From an uncultured bacterium (GTDB lineage: Bacteria > Bacillota > Clostridia > Lachnospirales > Lachnospiraceae), in assembly GCA_947088515.1 (NCBI GenBank), contig CAMUHA010000065.1, positions 1 to 15,103 of the forward strand: a stretch of DNA of 15,103 bases, given 5' to 3'. Below the pieces are notes generated by a model. The model saw only the letters and a program-made list of their open reading frames with translations. It ran no database searches and was not told where the DNA came from. The position numbers were made by a program, and so were the translations under genes. Below, piece by piece: positions 1 through 8,006 of this stretch (its first letter is position 1; every line of letters starts with the position of its first letter).

Positions 1-119
1 TAATTATATTTTGTTAGAGTGTTTAGTAAGCTGGTGGCTGTATCATGACTGGAAAGTAAAGAGTGAAAACGAAACTGGTAATCAACCGATATTTGTGCAT
101 AACAGGAGATGAAAAGCGG

Positions 120-770
120 ATGCGGATTATAAAAGAAGCAGAGGAGCGGAAAAATGAGATATTGGATGTAGCAGAACGATTGTTTGGCACAAAAGGGTTT
201 GACAATACCAGTACAAATGATATTCTAGATGAAATAGGGATAGCAAGGGGAACCTTATACTACCATTTTAAATCAAAGGAAGACATTCTGGATGCAATGA
301 TTGGACGCATCATTGGACGGATGGAACGGATATTGGATGAAACTGCAGGTCGAAAAGAGGTGCCGGTATTACAAAGACTTACGATGATGATGCTTGCGCT
401 TAATGCAGACAGCAGCAATTTTAGTCATGAAATTTTGGAGCAGGTGCATAAGCCGCAGAATGCGCTTATGCACCAGAAAATGCAGAAAAGCCTGTTGGCC
501 GGAGTTACGCCTTACATTGCAGAATTAATCCGGGAAGGCACAGATGAGGGAATCTGTCAGACAGACTGCCCGGAAGAAGTGGCAGAAATGACGTTTTTAT
601 ATGTAAATACGATATTTGATGACCTTATGGAGTACACAGAAGAAGAAAAGCTAAGAAAGATAGAGGCATTTATCTATAATCTGGAAAGGCTTTTACAGAT
701 GGAACGGGGCAGTATGCAGGAGACGGTTATTTCTATTTTTCAGAGGAATGCAGGTAATTGTAAATCATAA
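120..770 (+). CDS. TetR/AcrR-family transcriptional regulator
   Basis: This is a probable dimeric DNA-binding repressor that responds to a ligand I cannot predict. From the chosen start the protein has 216 residues, normal for the family. An N-terminal three-helix HTH covers roughly residues 8-55: a helix ending in AERLFGTKGF, then STNDILDEIGIARGTLYYHF, which is the classic TetR recognition region with its LYYHFKSKEDIL tail. The remainder is an all-helical ligand/dimer domain with no clear subfamily signature. An in-frame GTG at 63 would add 19 residues. I prefer ATG 120 because AGGAG lies about 11 nt upstream and TetR proteins usually begin 5-12 residues before the first HTH helix. It is the first gene of a co-directional run, and the next gene (a cupin) starts 82 nt downstream. 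Its target may be itself or that run, but nothing in the sequence proves this. Confidence 0.88.
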   Translation: MRIIKEAEERKNEILDVAERLFGTKGFDNTSTNDILDEIGIARGTLYYHFKSKEDILDAMIGRIIGRMERILDETAGRKEVPVLQRLTMMMLALNADSSNFSHEILEQVHKPQNALMHQKMQKSLLAGVTPYIAELIREGTDEGICQTDCPEEVAEMTFLYVNTIFDDLMEYTEEEKLRKIEAFIYNLERLLQMERGSMQETVISIFQRNAGNCKS

Positions 771-852
771 GAATTAAAAAGGCGGCGCATATTTCTATGT
801 CTGTATAGATAATTAAAGGCTGGAAATGCTTGTGTCATGGGGAGACAAAAAG

Positions 853-1182
853 ATGATTATAAGTTTTAATGGAATAGAAGAAACAAAGATGTCAGGATTT
901 AAAGGGGGCAGAGGAGAGTTTGCAGTACGTATGCACTCTGATGATTTAGGGAAGATTATGTATGGCAGTCTGAAACCGGGAGCGTCTATTGGATTTCATA
1001 AGCATGAGACAAGCAGTGAAATTATTTATATCCTAAGCGGCAGGGCGGATTTCCTGTATGATGGGGGAACGGAAGAAGTAAATGCAGGCGGGTGCCATTA
1101 TTGTCCGAAGGGACACAGCCATTCAATGTTAAATAACAGTGAGGAAGATTTGGTATTTTTTGCGGTTGTGCCAGAGCAGTAA
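853..1182 (+). CDS. Small single-domain cupin protein
   Basis: This is a 109-residue mono-domain cupin, a metal-binding beta-barrel. Both conserved motifs are complete. Motif 1 has the spacing G-x5-HxH-x4-E-x6-G, with ligands H49, H51 and E56. Motif 2 has G-x5-PxG-x2-H-x3-N, with ligand H90 and N94. The metal centre should therefore be intact. Small cupins of this kind act as sugar or metabolite binders, isomerases or dioxygenases, and the sequence does not decide between them. An in-frame ATG at 826 would add nine residues. ATG 853 is preferred because GGGGAG at 839-844 sits 8 nt upstream. It lies between the TetR gene and the acyltransferase gene, so it may be co-transcribed with either. 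Confidence 0.85.
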   Translation: MIISFNGIEETKMSGFKGGRGEFAVRMHSDDLGKIMYGSLKPGASIGFHKHETSSEIIYILSGRADFLYDGGTEEVNAGGCHYCPKGHSHSMLNNSEEDLVFFAVVPEQ

Positions 1183-1222
1183 GGACAAGGTCAAATTACA
1201 TTTAGAAAGGGTAAATTGAAAA

Positions 1223-1267
1223 ATGTTGTTTAGTTCCATGATTTTTATCTGGTATTCCTGCCCATAG
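1223..1267 (+). pseudogene. Detached N-terminal start of the MBOAT gene (one-base deletion)
   Basis: A well-placed ATG at 1223, with AGAAAGGG at 1204-1211, opens a 14-codon frame reading MLFSSMIFIWYSCP and then TAG at 1265-1267. The first eleven residues look like the usual beginning of clostridial MBOAT proteins. If one T were restored in the TATTCC run near 1254-1257, the frame would read on as IWYFLPIVIIVNFLL and fuse exactly to the downstream acyltransferase frame. The simplest reading is a one-nucleotide deletion, either a real mutation or a sequence error. The stop TAG overlaps a GTG at 1267 (TAGTG), so reinitiation on that GTG could rescue expression of a slightly shortened enzyme. Confidence 0.7.
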
Positions 1268-2709
1268 TGATAATTGTCAATTTTTTGCTGTCCATTATTC
1301 CATTCCGGGCGGAAGGAATGCGAATAAAAGCTAAAAATATTTTTCTGCTTATCGCCAGTCTCTGCTTTTATGCCTGGGGAGGAGGATACTGTCTGCTTAT
1401 TATGCTGTCTTCCATTTTAGTGAACTATTTGGGCGGCCTTGTTATTGGAAATGAGGAGCGCGGCAGGAGCAGAAAACTGAAACTGACAGCTGTAATTGCC
1501 ATAAATCTTGGTATTTTGGTGGTGTTTAAGTATTTTAACATGCTTGTTGCTGTGGTGGAAACTTTTATGGATGCTGATGGAGATGTGGTTTATCTGCTTC
1601 ATCATGTGCTTTCCATGGAAGGAACCGGAAAGCTGGGATTTCCGCAGATTGTCCTTCCCATCGGAATATCCTTTTTCACCTTCCAGGCAATGTCATATGT
1701 GATTGATGTATATATGAAAAAAACAGCTATCCAGAAAAATTTGTATGATTTTGCTCTGTACGTGTCTTTCTTTCCCCAGCTTGTTGCAGGGCCGATTGTT
1801 AAGTACAGCGATATTGACAGGCAGCTGCAGGAGAGGAAGGAAACAGTTTCTTTGTTTGTCAGCGGGCAGAAGCGTTTCTGCTACGGGCTTGGAAAGAAGG
1901 TTCTGCTTGCCAATACCTTTGCGGAGCCGGCAGATAGTATCTGGGCGCTGGATGTATCAGGTATGGGATGCGGTGTGGCATGGCTGGGGATTGCAGCCTA
2001 TACCCTTCAGATTTATTTTGACTTTTCGGGGTATTCAGATATGGCTATAGGAATAGGACGAATGCTGGGGTTCCGGTTCCGGGAAAATTTTAACTACCCA
2101 TATACATCCCTTTCTGTACAGGAATTCTGGCGCAGGTGGCATATATCCCTGTCAGGCTGGTTTAAGGAATATGTATATATTCCTTTGGGAGGAAGCAGAG
2201 AGGGAACATTAAAAACCTGCCGAAACCTGTTCCTTGTGTTTTTGCTTACAGGAATCTGGCATGGGGCGAACTTTACGTTTCTTCTCTGGGGACTGTTCTA
2301 TGGTGTACTGTTGATAGCAGAGAGACTTTTTCTGGGAAAAATTTTGGAGAAAAATCCCATTAAAATTCTGAACTGGCTATACTGTACCCTGTGTGTGATG
2401 ACAGGCTGGGTGCTTTTCCGTTCTGACACAGTGTATCAGGCGGCCGGGTATCTGGGACAGATGTTCGGGGGAGAAGCCGGAAATTATATGGTGGTGTCTT
2501 TTCTGTCAATGAAGGTTGTTCTTGCCTTTGCCACCGGAATACTGTGTGCGGGGTTTGTGCAAAGACTGACAAAAGGAATATACGAAAAAATAAGGATGCG
2601 GCTGCCAGTTATGGCCTGTGACTTGTGCGTGCAGGCGGTGGTGTTGGCGCTATCCATCCTGTTGATGGTAAGCGGAACCTATAATCCGTTTATTTACTTT
2701 CAATTTTAA
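1267..2709 (+). CDS. MBOAT-family O-acyltransferase (AlgI-like)
   Basis: This is a polytopic membrane acyltransferase that passes acetyl groups across the membrane so an extracytoplasmic partner can acetylate a polysaccharide. About ten hydrophobic segments are visible. Diagnostic MBOAT/AlgI stretches are FFPQLVAGPIVKYSDI, YFDFSGYSDMAIGIGRMLG, NFNYPY, FWRRWHISLSGWFKEYVYIPLGG and GIWHGANFTFLLWG. The last contains the expected catalytic histidine, H332 counted from the GTG; the RRWH histidine is H292. The listed start is GTG 1267, which has no ribosome binding site. The natural start is probably ATG 1223 in another frame, separated by a one-base deletion (see that entry), so the first transmembrane segment is truncated as sequenced. 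The SGNH-like partner gene starts 14 nt downstream and must be co-transcribed. The acceptor polymer is unknown; comparable pairs act on alginate and on bacterial cellulose. Confidence 0.9.
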   Translation: MIIVNFLLSIIPFRAEGMRIKAKNIFLLIASLCFYAWGGGYCLLIMLSSILVNYLGGLVIGNEERGRSRKLKLTAVIAINLGILVVFKYFNMLVAVVETFMDADGDVVYLLHHVLSMEGTGKLGFPQIVLPIGISFFTFQAMSYVIDVYMKKTAIQKNLYDFALYVSFFPQLVAGPIVKYSDIDRQLQERKETVSLFVSGQKRFCYGLGKKVLLANTFAEPADSIWALDVSGMGCGVAWLGIAAYTLQIYFDFSGYSDMAIGIGRMLGFRFRENFNYPYTSLSVQEFWRRWHISLSGWFKEYVYIPLGGSREGTLKTCRNLFLVFLLTGIWHGANFTFLLWGLFYGVLLIAERLFLGKILEKNPIKILNWLYCTLCVMTGWVLFRSDTVYQAAGYLGQMFGGEAGNYMVVSFLSMKVVLAFATGILCAGFVQRLTKGIYEKIRMRLPVMACDLCVQAVVLALSILLMVSGTYNPFIYFQF

Positions 2710-2723
2710 GGAGATTATTCTTT

Positions 2724-4121
2724 ATGCAGGAGTTAAAAAAGGAAGAAGGGGCGTGGAAGGGAAGCAGGGGCTTTGCCATATTTTCCATTATAGTCTTTAT
2801 GACAGCGCTGGTATTGCCAACGGTTGTATGGCTGGTAATGGGAGCGGCATGGCCGGCAGAAAGGGAAGGAGTGGACTTCCAGCTGGACGAAAACCGGAAT
2901 ATGGCGCCCTTCCCGGAAACCTTTGGTCCGACATATGGACAGGAGCTGGAAGCGTATTATAATGACAGGCTGCCTTTCCGCTCGGCGATTATACTTGCAC
3001 AGAGAAACCTGACTATGTGGATGGAAAAGCCATATGACGATCTGTTAGGTCCCTGTCTGGTAAAGCTTTTTTATGATGACTTTAAAAGACCGGAGCCTGG
3101 TGGAAGGACAGACAAAGAAAATGAGGAAAACGCCATAAAAGCAGACGCTTCCTCTGTATTGCCGGAAGGTGTACAAAATTCCAGCGCTCATGAAAATGAT
3201 GGGGATAAGAATAGCGGTGGAAGTGATGAGGCATCAGAGCCTTTGGACGGCTATTTTCCTCCAAAGGTGCACAATAAATCTACAATAGAAGGACGGGAAA
3301 AATGGCTGTTTTTTGCACTGGAAAACAGTCTGGAAGATTATCTTGGAAACAATATTTTAAGTGAGGAAGAACTTAAAACCTATTTAGACGGCATGGAAGA
3401 ATTGGAAAGGATATGCGAGGAAAAGGGAAAGAAGCTGTATTTTATCCTGCCTCCAAATAAGGAGCAGGTATATGCGGAGTTTATGCCCACCTATAAGATT
3501 GCTGACACTTATAAAAGGGCCCAGCGGCTGGTAGATTATGTGCAGGCAAATTCGGATATTAAGATTATTTACCCTATAGAAGAGTTAAAGGCTGCAAAGG
3601 AAAAGTGGCAGCTTTACTTTAAAACAGACACTCATTGGAATGATGCAGGTGCGTTTGTCGGGACCCAGGCATTATACGCTCTGATGGAACTGCCGGTTAC
3701 TGATTTGTCGGAGCTGACAACAGAAGAATGGGCATTTAACAGCGGGGACTTAGTCCGTGTGGGAAACCTGAATGGAAAAGATTATGAGGGTGATATCTCT
3801 TATACAATTTATTATAAATTGTATGTGGATGTTACTGCTGAGGAAGGAGAAAATTTTTCTTCTGATATATACAGTACAGTTTCCACTGCGGAAAACCAGA
3901 GCAGTATTGTTGTATTAGGCGATTCCTTCAGAATCAGCATGGGCCAGTTTCTTTCCAAAGATTTTGGAAGATGTATGCTGCTAAACTCTTTTAATATGCA
4001 GGAGGCGGTTGCGGTGGAAGCAATACAAAATGCGGATATTATCGTCATTGAATCGGTGGAAAGAATGAACGTAAATCTACCTGATTTTATGACTTCTATA
4101 GGAAATATTCTGGAAAGGTAA
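2724..4121 (+). CDS. AlgJ/AlgX-like SGNH (DHHW-type) polysaccharide O-acetyltransferase partner
   Basis: This 465-residue membrane-anchored protein probably transfers acetyl groups, delivered by the adjacent MBOAT, to an extracellular glycan. It has a short cytoplasmic N-terminus, one transmembrane segment at about residues 18-41, and an external remainder. The catalytic parts of the AlgX/AlgJ SGNH-like fold are visible: TDTHWN with D302 and H304, and GDSF with the nucleophile S401, followed by a conserved-looking VIESVERMN near the C-terminus. Residues about 124-175 form a hydrophilic, low-complexity insertion rich in Glu, Asp, Ser, Asn and Gly, probably a disordered linker between the membrane-proximal part and the catalytic domain. 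AAGGAG overlaps the stop of the MBOAT gene and lies 10 nt before the ATG, which indicates translational coupling. The family assignment is firm; the acceptor polymer is unknown. Confidence 0.87.
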   Translation: MQELKKEEGAWKGSRGFAIFSIIVFMTALVLPTVVWLVMGAAWPAEREGVDFQLDENRNMAPFPETFGPTYGQELEAYYNDRLPFRSAIILAQRNLTMWMEKPYDDLLGPCLVKLFYDDFKRPEPGGRTDKENEENAIKADASSVLPEGVQNSSAHENDGDKNSGGSDEASEPLDGYFPPKVHNKSTIEGREKWLFFALENSLEDYLGNNILSEEELKTYLDGMEELERICEEKGKKLYFILPPNKEQVYAEFMPTYKIADTYKRAQRLVDYVQANSDIKIIYPIEELKAAKEKWQLYFKTDTHWNDAGAFVGTQALYALMELPVTDLSELTTEEWAFNSGDLVRVGNLNGKDYEGDISYTIYYKLYVDVTAEEGENFSSDIYSTVSTAENQSSIVVLGDSFRISMGQFLSKDFGRCMLLNSFNMQEAVAVEAIQNADIIVIESVERMNVNLPDFMTSIGNILER

Positions 4122-4138
4122 AAGCCTTATGCGCTCAA

Positions 4139-4170
4139 TATAGGAAAGTATCTTATTATATAGGAAGTAT
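4139..4170 (+). repeat. Two direct repeats, TATAGGAA(A)GTAT, upstream of the dehydrogenase gene
   Basis: TATAGGAAAGTAT at 4139-4151 and TATAGGAAGTAT at 4159-4170 start exactly 20 bp apart, about two helical turns. A related TATAGGAAATATT lies at 4097-4109 inside the preceding gene. The pair sits just before the ribosome binding site of the zinc dehydrogenase gene. It could be an operator for a tandem-binding activator or repressor, or chance in AT-rich DNA. Confidence 0.3.
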
Positions 4171-4189
4171 ACGAAAGGGAGACTTACAG

Positions 4190-5260
4190 ATGAAAGCATG
4201 GGTTTTACATGGAATTGATGATTTAAAATTGGAAACAGTGGAAACGCCAAAGCCAGCTTCAGGTGAGGTTTTGGTATCAGTGAAAGCGGCAGGAATCTGT
4301 GGGTCTGATATACCCAGAATTTTCCGCACTGGAACTTATTCTTATCCGTTGATACCAGGACATGAGTTTTCTGGTGTTGTGGCAAAAACAGGGGAAGGTG
4401 TGGATATAAGATGGCAGGGACAGCGGGTGGGGATATTCCCATTGCTCCCCTGCCATTTCTGCCTGCCATGTCAAAGAAGACAGTATGAGATGTGCAGAAA
4501 TTATGGTTATCTGGGTTCCCGCCAAAATGGAGGATTTGCGGAATATGTAGTGGCGCCAGTCCAAAACCTGCTAAAGCTGCCGGATGGCGTAAGCTTTGAG
4601 GAAGCTGCCATGTTAGAGCCAATGGCGGTTGCTGTCCATGCCATAAGAAGAGCGAAACCATCCACGGAGGATACCATTGCCATTTGCGGACTGGGAACCA
4701 TTGGTCTGCTGGTTCTTATGCTCCTTTTGGAAAAGAGAAAAGGAAAATTCCAGAATGCTGGTAGGATTTTGGTAATTGGAAACAAAGAATTTCAGAAACA
4801 GACAGTCCTTCGCATGGGGCTTTCGGAAGATTGCTATTGTGACAGCAAGAAAGAAGATGCAGGGAAGTGGCTTATGGAGAAAACACATGGTAAAGGCGTG
4901 AACATGTTTTTTGAGTGCGTGGGAAAAAATGAGACATTGGCACAGGCGGTTTGCGGGGCTGGTCCTGGGGGAAAAGTATTATTGGTGGGCAATCCCGGTT
5001 CTGACATGGAGCTGGAAAAGCAAGTGTACTGGAAAATCCTCCGTAACCAGCTGGAAATAATTGGAACATGGAATTCATCTTTTACCAAAGAGGCAGAGGA
5101 CGACTGGCATTATGCGTTAGACAGGATGGAACACAAAAGGATAGCTCCGGCGGAACTGATTACCCATAAATTTGCGCTTGATGAGCTTAATAAAGGACTT
5201 TATATAATGAAGGACAGGACAGAAGATTTTATAAAGATTATGAGTGTCATGAAAGGATAA
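4190..5260 (+). CDS. Zinc-dependent medium-chain dehydrogenase, GatD-like (galactitol-1-phosphate 5-dehydrogenase type)
   Basis: This is a cytosolic NAD(P)-dependent polyol or sugar dehydrogenase. The N-terminal GroES-like domain holds the catalytic zinc ligands C37 (GICGSDIPRIF), H58 and E59 (GHEFSG) and E143 (MLEPMAVAVHA). The structural zinc site is complete with C88, C91, C94 and C102. A Rossmann domain starts at about residue 165 with GLGTIG. The blocks GSDIPRIF...YPLIPGHEFSG, PLLPC..C..C, GSRQNGGFAEY and KILRNQLEIIGTW strongly resemble E. coli GatD, so oxidation of a phosphorylated or free polyol to a ketose is the likely reaction. Exact substrate specificity cannot be read from sequence, so I give no symbol. 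At 356 residues the length is normal. AAAGGGAG lies 8 nt before the ATG. The beta-mannosidase gene follows 88 nt later. No PTS genes that would favour galactitol phosphate are in the window. Confidence 0.88.
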   Translation: MKAWVLHGIDDLKLETVETPKPASGEVLVSVKAAGICGSDIPRIFRTGTYSYPLIPGHEFSGVVAKTGEGVDIRWQGQRVGIFPLLPCHFCLPCQRRQYEMCRNYGYLGSRQNGGFAEYVVAPVQNLLKLPDGVSFEEAAMLEPMAVAVHAIRRAKPSTEDTIAICGLGTIGLLVLMLLLEKRKGKFQNAGRILVIGNKEFQKQTVLRMGLSEDCYCDSKKEDAGKWLMEKTHGKGVNMFFECVGKNETLAQAVCGAGPGGKVLLVGNPGSDMELEKQVYWKILRNQLEIIGTWNSSFTKEAEDDWHYALDRMEHKRIAPAELITHKFALDELNKGLYIMKDRTEDFIKIMSVMKG

Positions 5261-5287
5261 ACATTGAAAATTCCCCAAAATAGTACT

Positions 5288-5315
5288 TTGGCTTTACTTA
5301 AGTTTATGTTATAAT
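5288..5315 (+). promoter_or_regulatory. Sigma-A-type promoter of the beta-mannosidase gene
   Basis: There is a perfect TATAAT at 5310-5315, preceded by TG at 5307-5308 (extended -10). TTGGCT at 5288-5293 is a 4/6 match to the -35 consensus, with a 16-bp spacer. Transcription would start about 27 nt before the gene. This suggests the mannosidase can be expressed separately from the dehydrogenase upstream. Confidence 0.6.
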
Positions 5316-5348
5316 TATTAATATATTACCTAAAGAAAGGCTAAAATA

Positions 5349-7862
5349 ATGTTAAAAGAAAGTTTAAATGGAACCTGGAATTTAGAAATTCTGGGTAAGG
5401 ATGCCGCTCTTTTGCCCAAAGGAGGCATTAAGGCAGTGGTGCCGGGGACGGTTTATGGCGCACTGCTTTCAGAAAAGCTGATACCAGACCCTTATTACAG
5501 GGACAATGAGTTAAAGGTTTTGCCGCTAATGGATAATGACTTCTGCTATTCCACAGAATTTGTGGTAAGTAAAGAGATGCTTTCCTGTGATGGATTGCTG
5601 CTGCGGTTTGATGGGATTGACACACTGGCGGATATTTATGTAAATGGAGAATGGGCAGGCTGTGCTTACAACATGCACAGAGTATGGGAATTTGACCTGT
5701 TGGATTTAGGATGTGTCAGGGAAGGAAGCAACCAGCTAAAGGTAGAGCTTCATTCGCCTACAAAGTATATTAAAGAAGAAAATGAAAAGGTTTATACCGG
5801 CGGTTCATTGGAGGCTATGGCTGGTTTTCCCCATATAAGAAAGGCGCACTGCATGTTTGGCTGGGACTGGGGGCCGAGGCTTCCTGATGCTGGAATTTTC
5901 CGGCAGGTATCTTTGCTTGGTGTAAGAAAAAGCAGGTTGGATTCTGTTTATATAACACAGATTCATGAAGAGGGAAAAGTAACACTTGATTTTGATATTT
6001 CCCTTGAGTTGTTTGAAAGAAGGGAAAAAAGCGCTGGAAACGAGCCGGAAGAGCAGGAAGAAAAAGTAAGGATTACAGTTACGGCTCCGGATGGGGTTCA
6101 GGTATCGGCAAAGGACAAAGAGGATGTTCTGCCAGAAAACCAGGATTACAAAATTGTGCTGGAAAATCCGATGCTCTGGTGGCCAAAGGGATACGGGGCG
6201 CAGCCCCTTTATCAGGTAAAGGTTGAACTATATGACGGGCTGGAAGAAGCGCTGGATATGTGGGAACAAAAAATCGGGCTCCGCACTATGACAGTGAATA
6301 CGGATAAAGATGAATGGGGCAATTGCTTTGCCCATGAGGTCAATGGCGTTAAAATATTTGCCATGGGAGCGGATTATATCCCGGAGGATAATCTGCTTGG
6401 AAGAACAGGCAGGGAGCGGACCAGAAGGCTTCTGGAGGATGCGGCGTGGGCAAATCATAACTGTATCCGGGTCTGGGGCGGCGGTTATTACCCGGAAGAT
6501 TATTTCTTTGATATCTGTGATGAACTGGGACTGATAGTGTGGCAGGATTTTATGTATGCCTGTGCTTCTTATGAACTGGATGACGCTTTTGAGGCTAATA
6601 TCATTCAGGAAACCATAGACAATGTACGGAGAATACGCCACCATGCCTGTCTGGGACTTTGGTGCGGCAATAATGAGATGGAAACCCAGACTCTGGATGG
6701 CGCATGGAAGCCTTCTGCCAAACAAAGGTATGATTACATTAAGCTTTATGAGTATATTATACCTAAGATTTTGAAAGAAGAGGACCCGGCAGCTTTTTAC
6801 TGGCCATCCTCCCCTTCATCGGGTGGAAATTTTGACAATCCCTGGGATGAAAACCGTGGAGATGCACATTATTGGGAAGTATGGCATGGAAACAGGCCAT
6901 TTACTGAGTACAGGAAATATCGGTTCAGGTATTTGTCGGAGTTTGGGTTCCAGTCTTTTCCTTCTCTGAAAACAGTGGAAACCTTTACTGTGCCGTCTGA
7001 CCGGAATATTTTTTCAAGGGTGATGGAAATGCACCAGCGGAATCAGGCTGCAAACGGTAAAATATTGAATTATTTATCGGCGACCTATTTATATCCAAAG
7101 GATTTTGACCATCTTTTATATACTTCCCAGCTTCTGCAGGCAGACGCTATCCGCTATGGTGTGGAGCATTTCCGGCGGTATAGGGGAAGATGTATGGGAA
7201 CAGTGGTATGGCAGCTCAATGATATCTGGCCAGTGGCATCCTGGGCAGGTATTGACTATTATGGAAGATGGAAAGCCCTGCATTATGCGGAAAAGAAAAT
7301 GTTTGCTCCAGTGATGATTTCCTGTGAGGAAAAGGGAGAGATGAGTGAGCGGCCTTATTGTATTGCCGAGCCTGCTCCAATTGAAAAAAGCGCAAGACTG
7401 CATATTGCCAATGAAACGAAAGAGCTTGTGGAAGGCATTGTTTCCTGGTATCTGCAAAGGCCCGACAGCAGCGTGATTTTAAGCGGCACACAAAAAGTGG
7501 CAGTACCTGCCTTTGATGGTCTGTGGCTTGAAAAAATGGACTTTAGCGAATACGAAGAGAGGGAGGTTCATTTATCCTACAGCTTTGCGGTAAATGGTCG
7601 GATCGTTTCCCAAAATACCTGTCTGTTTACCCCGCCCAAGCACTATAATTTTAAAAATCCTAATCTCTGGTGTGAAAAGAAGGGGACCCAGATAACTGTT
7701 CATGCCCAAGCCTTTGCGAAAAATGTGGAGATTACGGGTACAGACGGCGATTTGTGGCTGTCGGACAACTATTTCGATATGGAAGCAGGAGAATATACGG
7801 TAGATATTTTAAGGGGAGATGCAGAGAAATTATCCTGCCGCTGTGTGTATGATATTGCATAA
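5349..7862 (+). CDS. Beta-mannosidase, glycoside hydrolase family 2
   Basis: This 837-residue exo-enzyme should release terminal beta-D-mannose from short mannosides. There is no signal peptide, so it acts in the cytoplasm on imported oligosaccharides. Domain order is typical of GH2 beta-mannosidases. A jelly-roll sugar-binding domain covers about residues 1-190, starting LNGTWNLEI and including RFDGIDTLADIYVNG and GWDWGPRLPDAGIFR. An Ig-like domain follows to about 300, ending around MLWWPKGYGAQPLY. The TIM barrel runs from about 310 to 620, and C-terminal beta domains follow. The catalytic acid/base is E443 in LWCGNNEME and the nucleophile E531 in YLSEFGFQS; the latter context separates mannosidases from GH2 beta-galactosidases and glucuronidases. 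WQLNDIWPVASWAGIDY is also characteristic. Likely substrates are beta-1,4-mannobiose or Man-GlcNAc from N-glycans. It has its own promoter and ends at a strong hairpin. Confidence 0.95.
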   Translation: MLKESLNGTWNLEILGKDAALLPKGGIKAVVPGTVYGALLSEKLIPDPYYRDNELKVLPLMDNDFCYSTEFVVSKEMLSCDGLLLRFDGIDTLADIYVNGEWAGCAYNMHRVWEFDLLDLGCVREGSNQLKVELHSPTKYIKEENEKVYTGGSLEAMAGFPHIRKAHCMFGWDWGPRLPDAGIFRQVSLLGVRKSRLDSVYITQIHEEGKVTLDFDISLELFERREKSAGNEPEEQEEKVRITVTAPDGVQVSAKDKEDVLPENQDYKIVLENPMLWWPKGYGAQPLYQVKVELYDGLEEALDMWEQKIGLRTMTVNTDKDEWGNCFAHEVNGVKIFAMGADYIPEDNLLGRTGRERTRRLLEDAAWANHNCIRVWGGGYYPEDYFFDICDELGLIVWQDFMYACASYELDDAFEANIIQETIDNVRRIRHHACLGLWCGNNEMETQTLDGAWKPSAKQRYDYIKLYEYIIPKILKEEDPAAFYWPSSPSSGGNFDNPWDENRGDAHYWEVWHGNRPFTEYRKYRFRYLSEFGFQSFPSLKTVETFTVPSDRNIFSRVMEMHQRNQAANGKILNYLSATYLYPKDFDHLLYTSQLLQADAIRYGVEHFRRYRGRCMGTVVWQLNDIWPVASWAGIDYYGRWKALHYAEKKMFAPVMISCEEKGEMSERPYCIAEPAPIEKSARLHIANETKELVEGIVSWYLQRPDSSVILSGTQKVAVPAFDGLWLEKMDFSEYEEREVHLSYSFAVNGRIVSQNTCLFTPPKHYNFKNPNLWCEKKGTQITVHAQAFAKNVEITGTDGDLWLSDNYFDMEAGEYTVDILRGDAEKLSCRCVYDIA

Positions 7863-7907
7863 ATATTGAAATTAAAAGTATATAAAGTAAAAAGGACCTG
7901 TAAAAGA

Positions 7908-7955
7908 CAGGAGACTGGCGGTTTTAAAACTGCAAGCCTCCTGCTTTTATTTTTA
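7908..7955. terminator. Bidirectional rho-independent terminator
   Basis: CAGGAG at 7908-7913 pairs with CTCCTG at 7938-7943, with a further partly paired interior around GGTTTTAAAAC. On the plus strand the stem is followed by a T-rich run (CTTTTATTTTTATT), which would end the beta-mannosidase transcript. On the minus strand it is followed by TCTTTTACAGG, so it can also end the convergent hydrolase transcript. Confidence 0.75.
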
Positions 7956-8006
7956 TTCATTTATTAATTTAAGCTGCAAGTTTAATTATTGTTTGTAATA
8001 AAGCCC

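Noticed and set aside
86..92. A second CCGATAT box, upstream of the TetR gene
   Set aside because: No TAAA occurs at 14-16 nt upstream (the nearest is 25 nt away). It is a useful reminder that the 7-bp box alone is expected by chance in a window of this size.
63..119. GTG start adding 19 residues to the TetR protein
   Set aside because: There is no convincing ribosome binding site, and the extension lies before the normal start of the HTH region; ATG 120 has AGGAG upstream.
794..809. TCTAT-N6-ATAGA inverted repeat before the cupin gene as a TetR operator
   Set aside because: A 5-bp arm in AT-rich DNA is too short to support the claim, and no clear promoter elements surround it.
4077..4661. 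Long antisense open frame of 194 codons on the minus strand
   Set aside because: It lies over the dehydrogenase and SGNH partner genes. Its Pro/His/Leu-rich composition is typical of antisense shadow, and it shows no recognisable domain.
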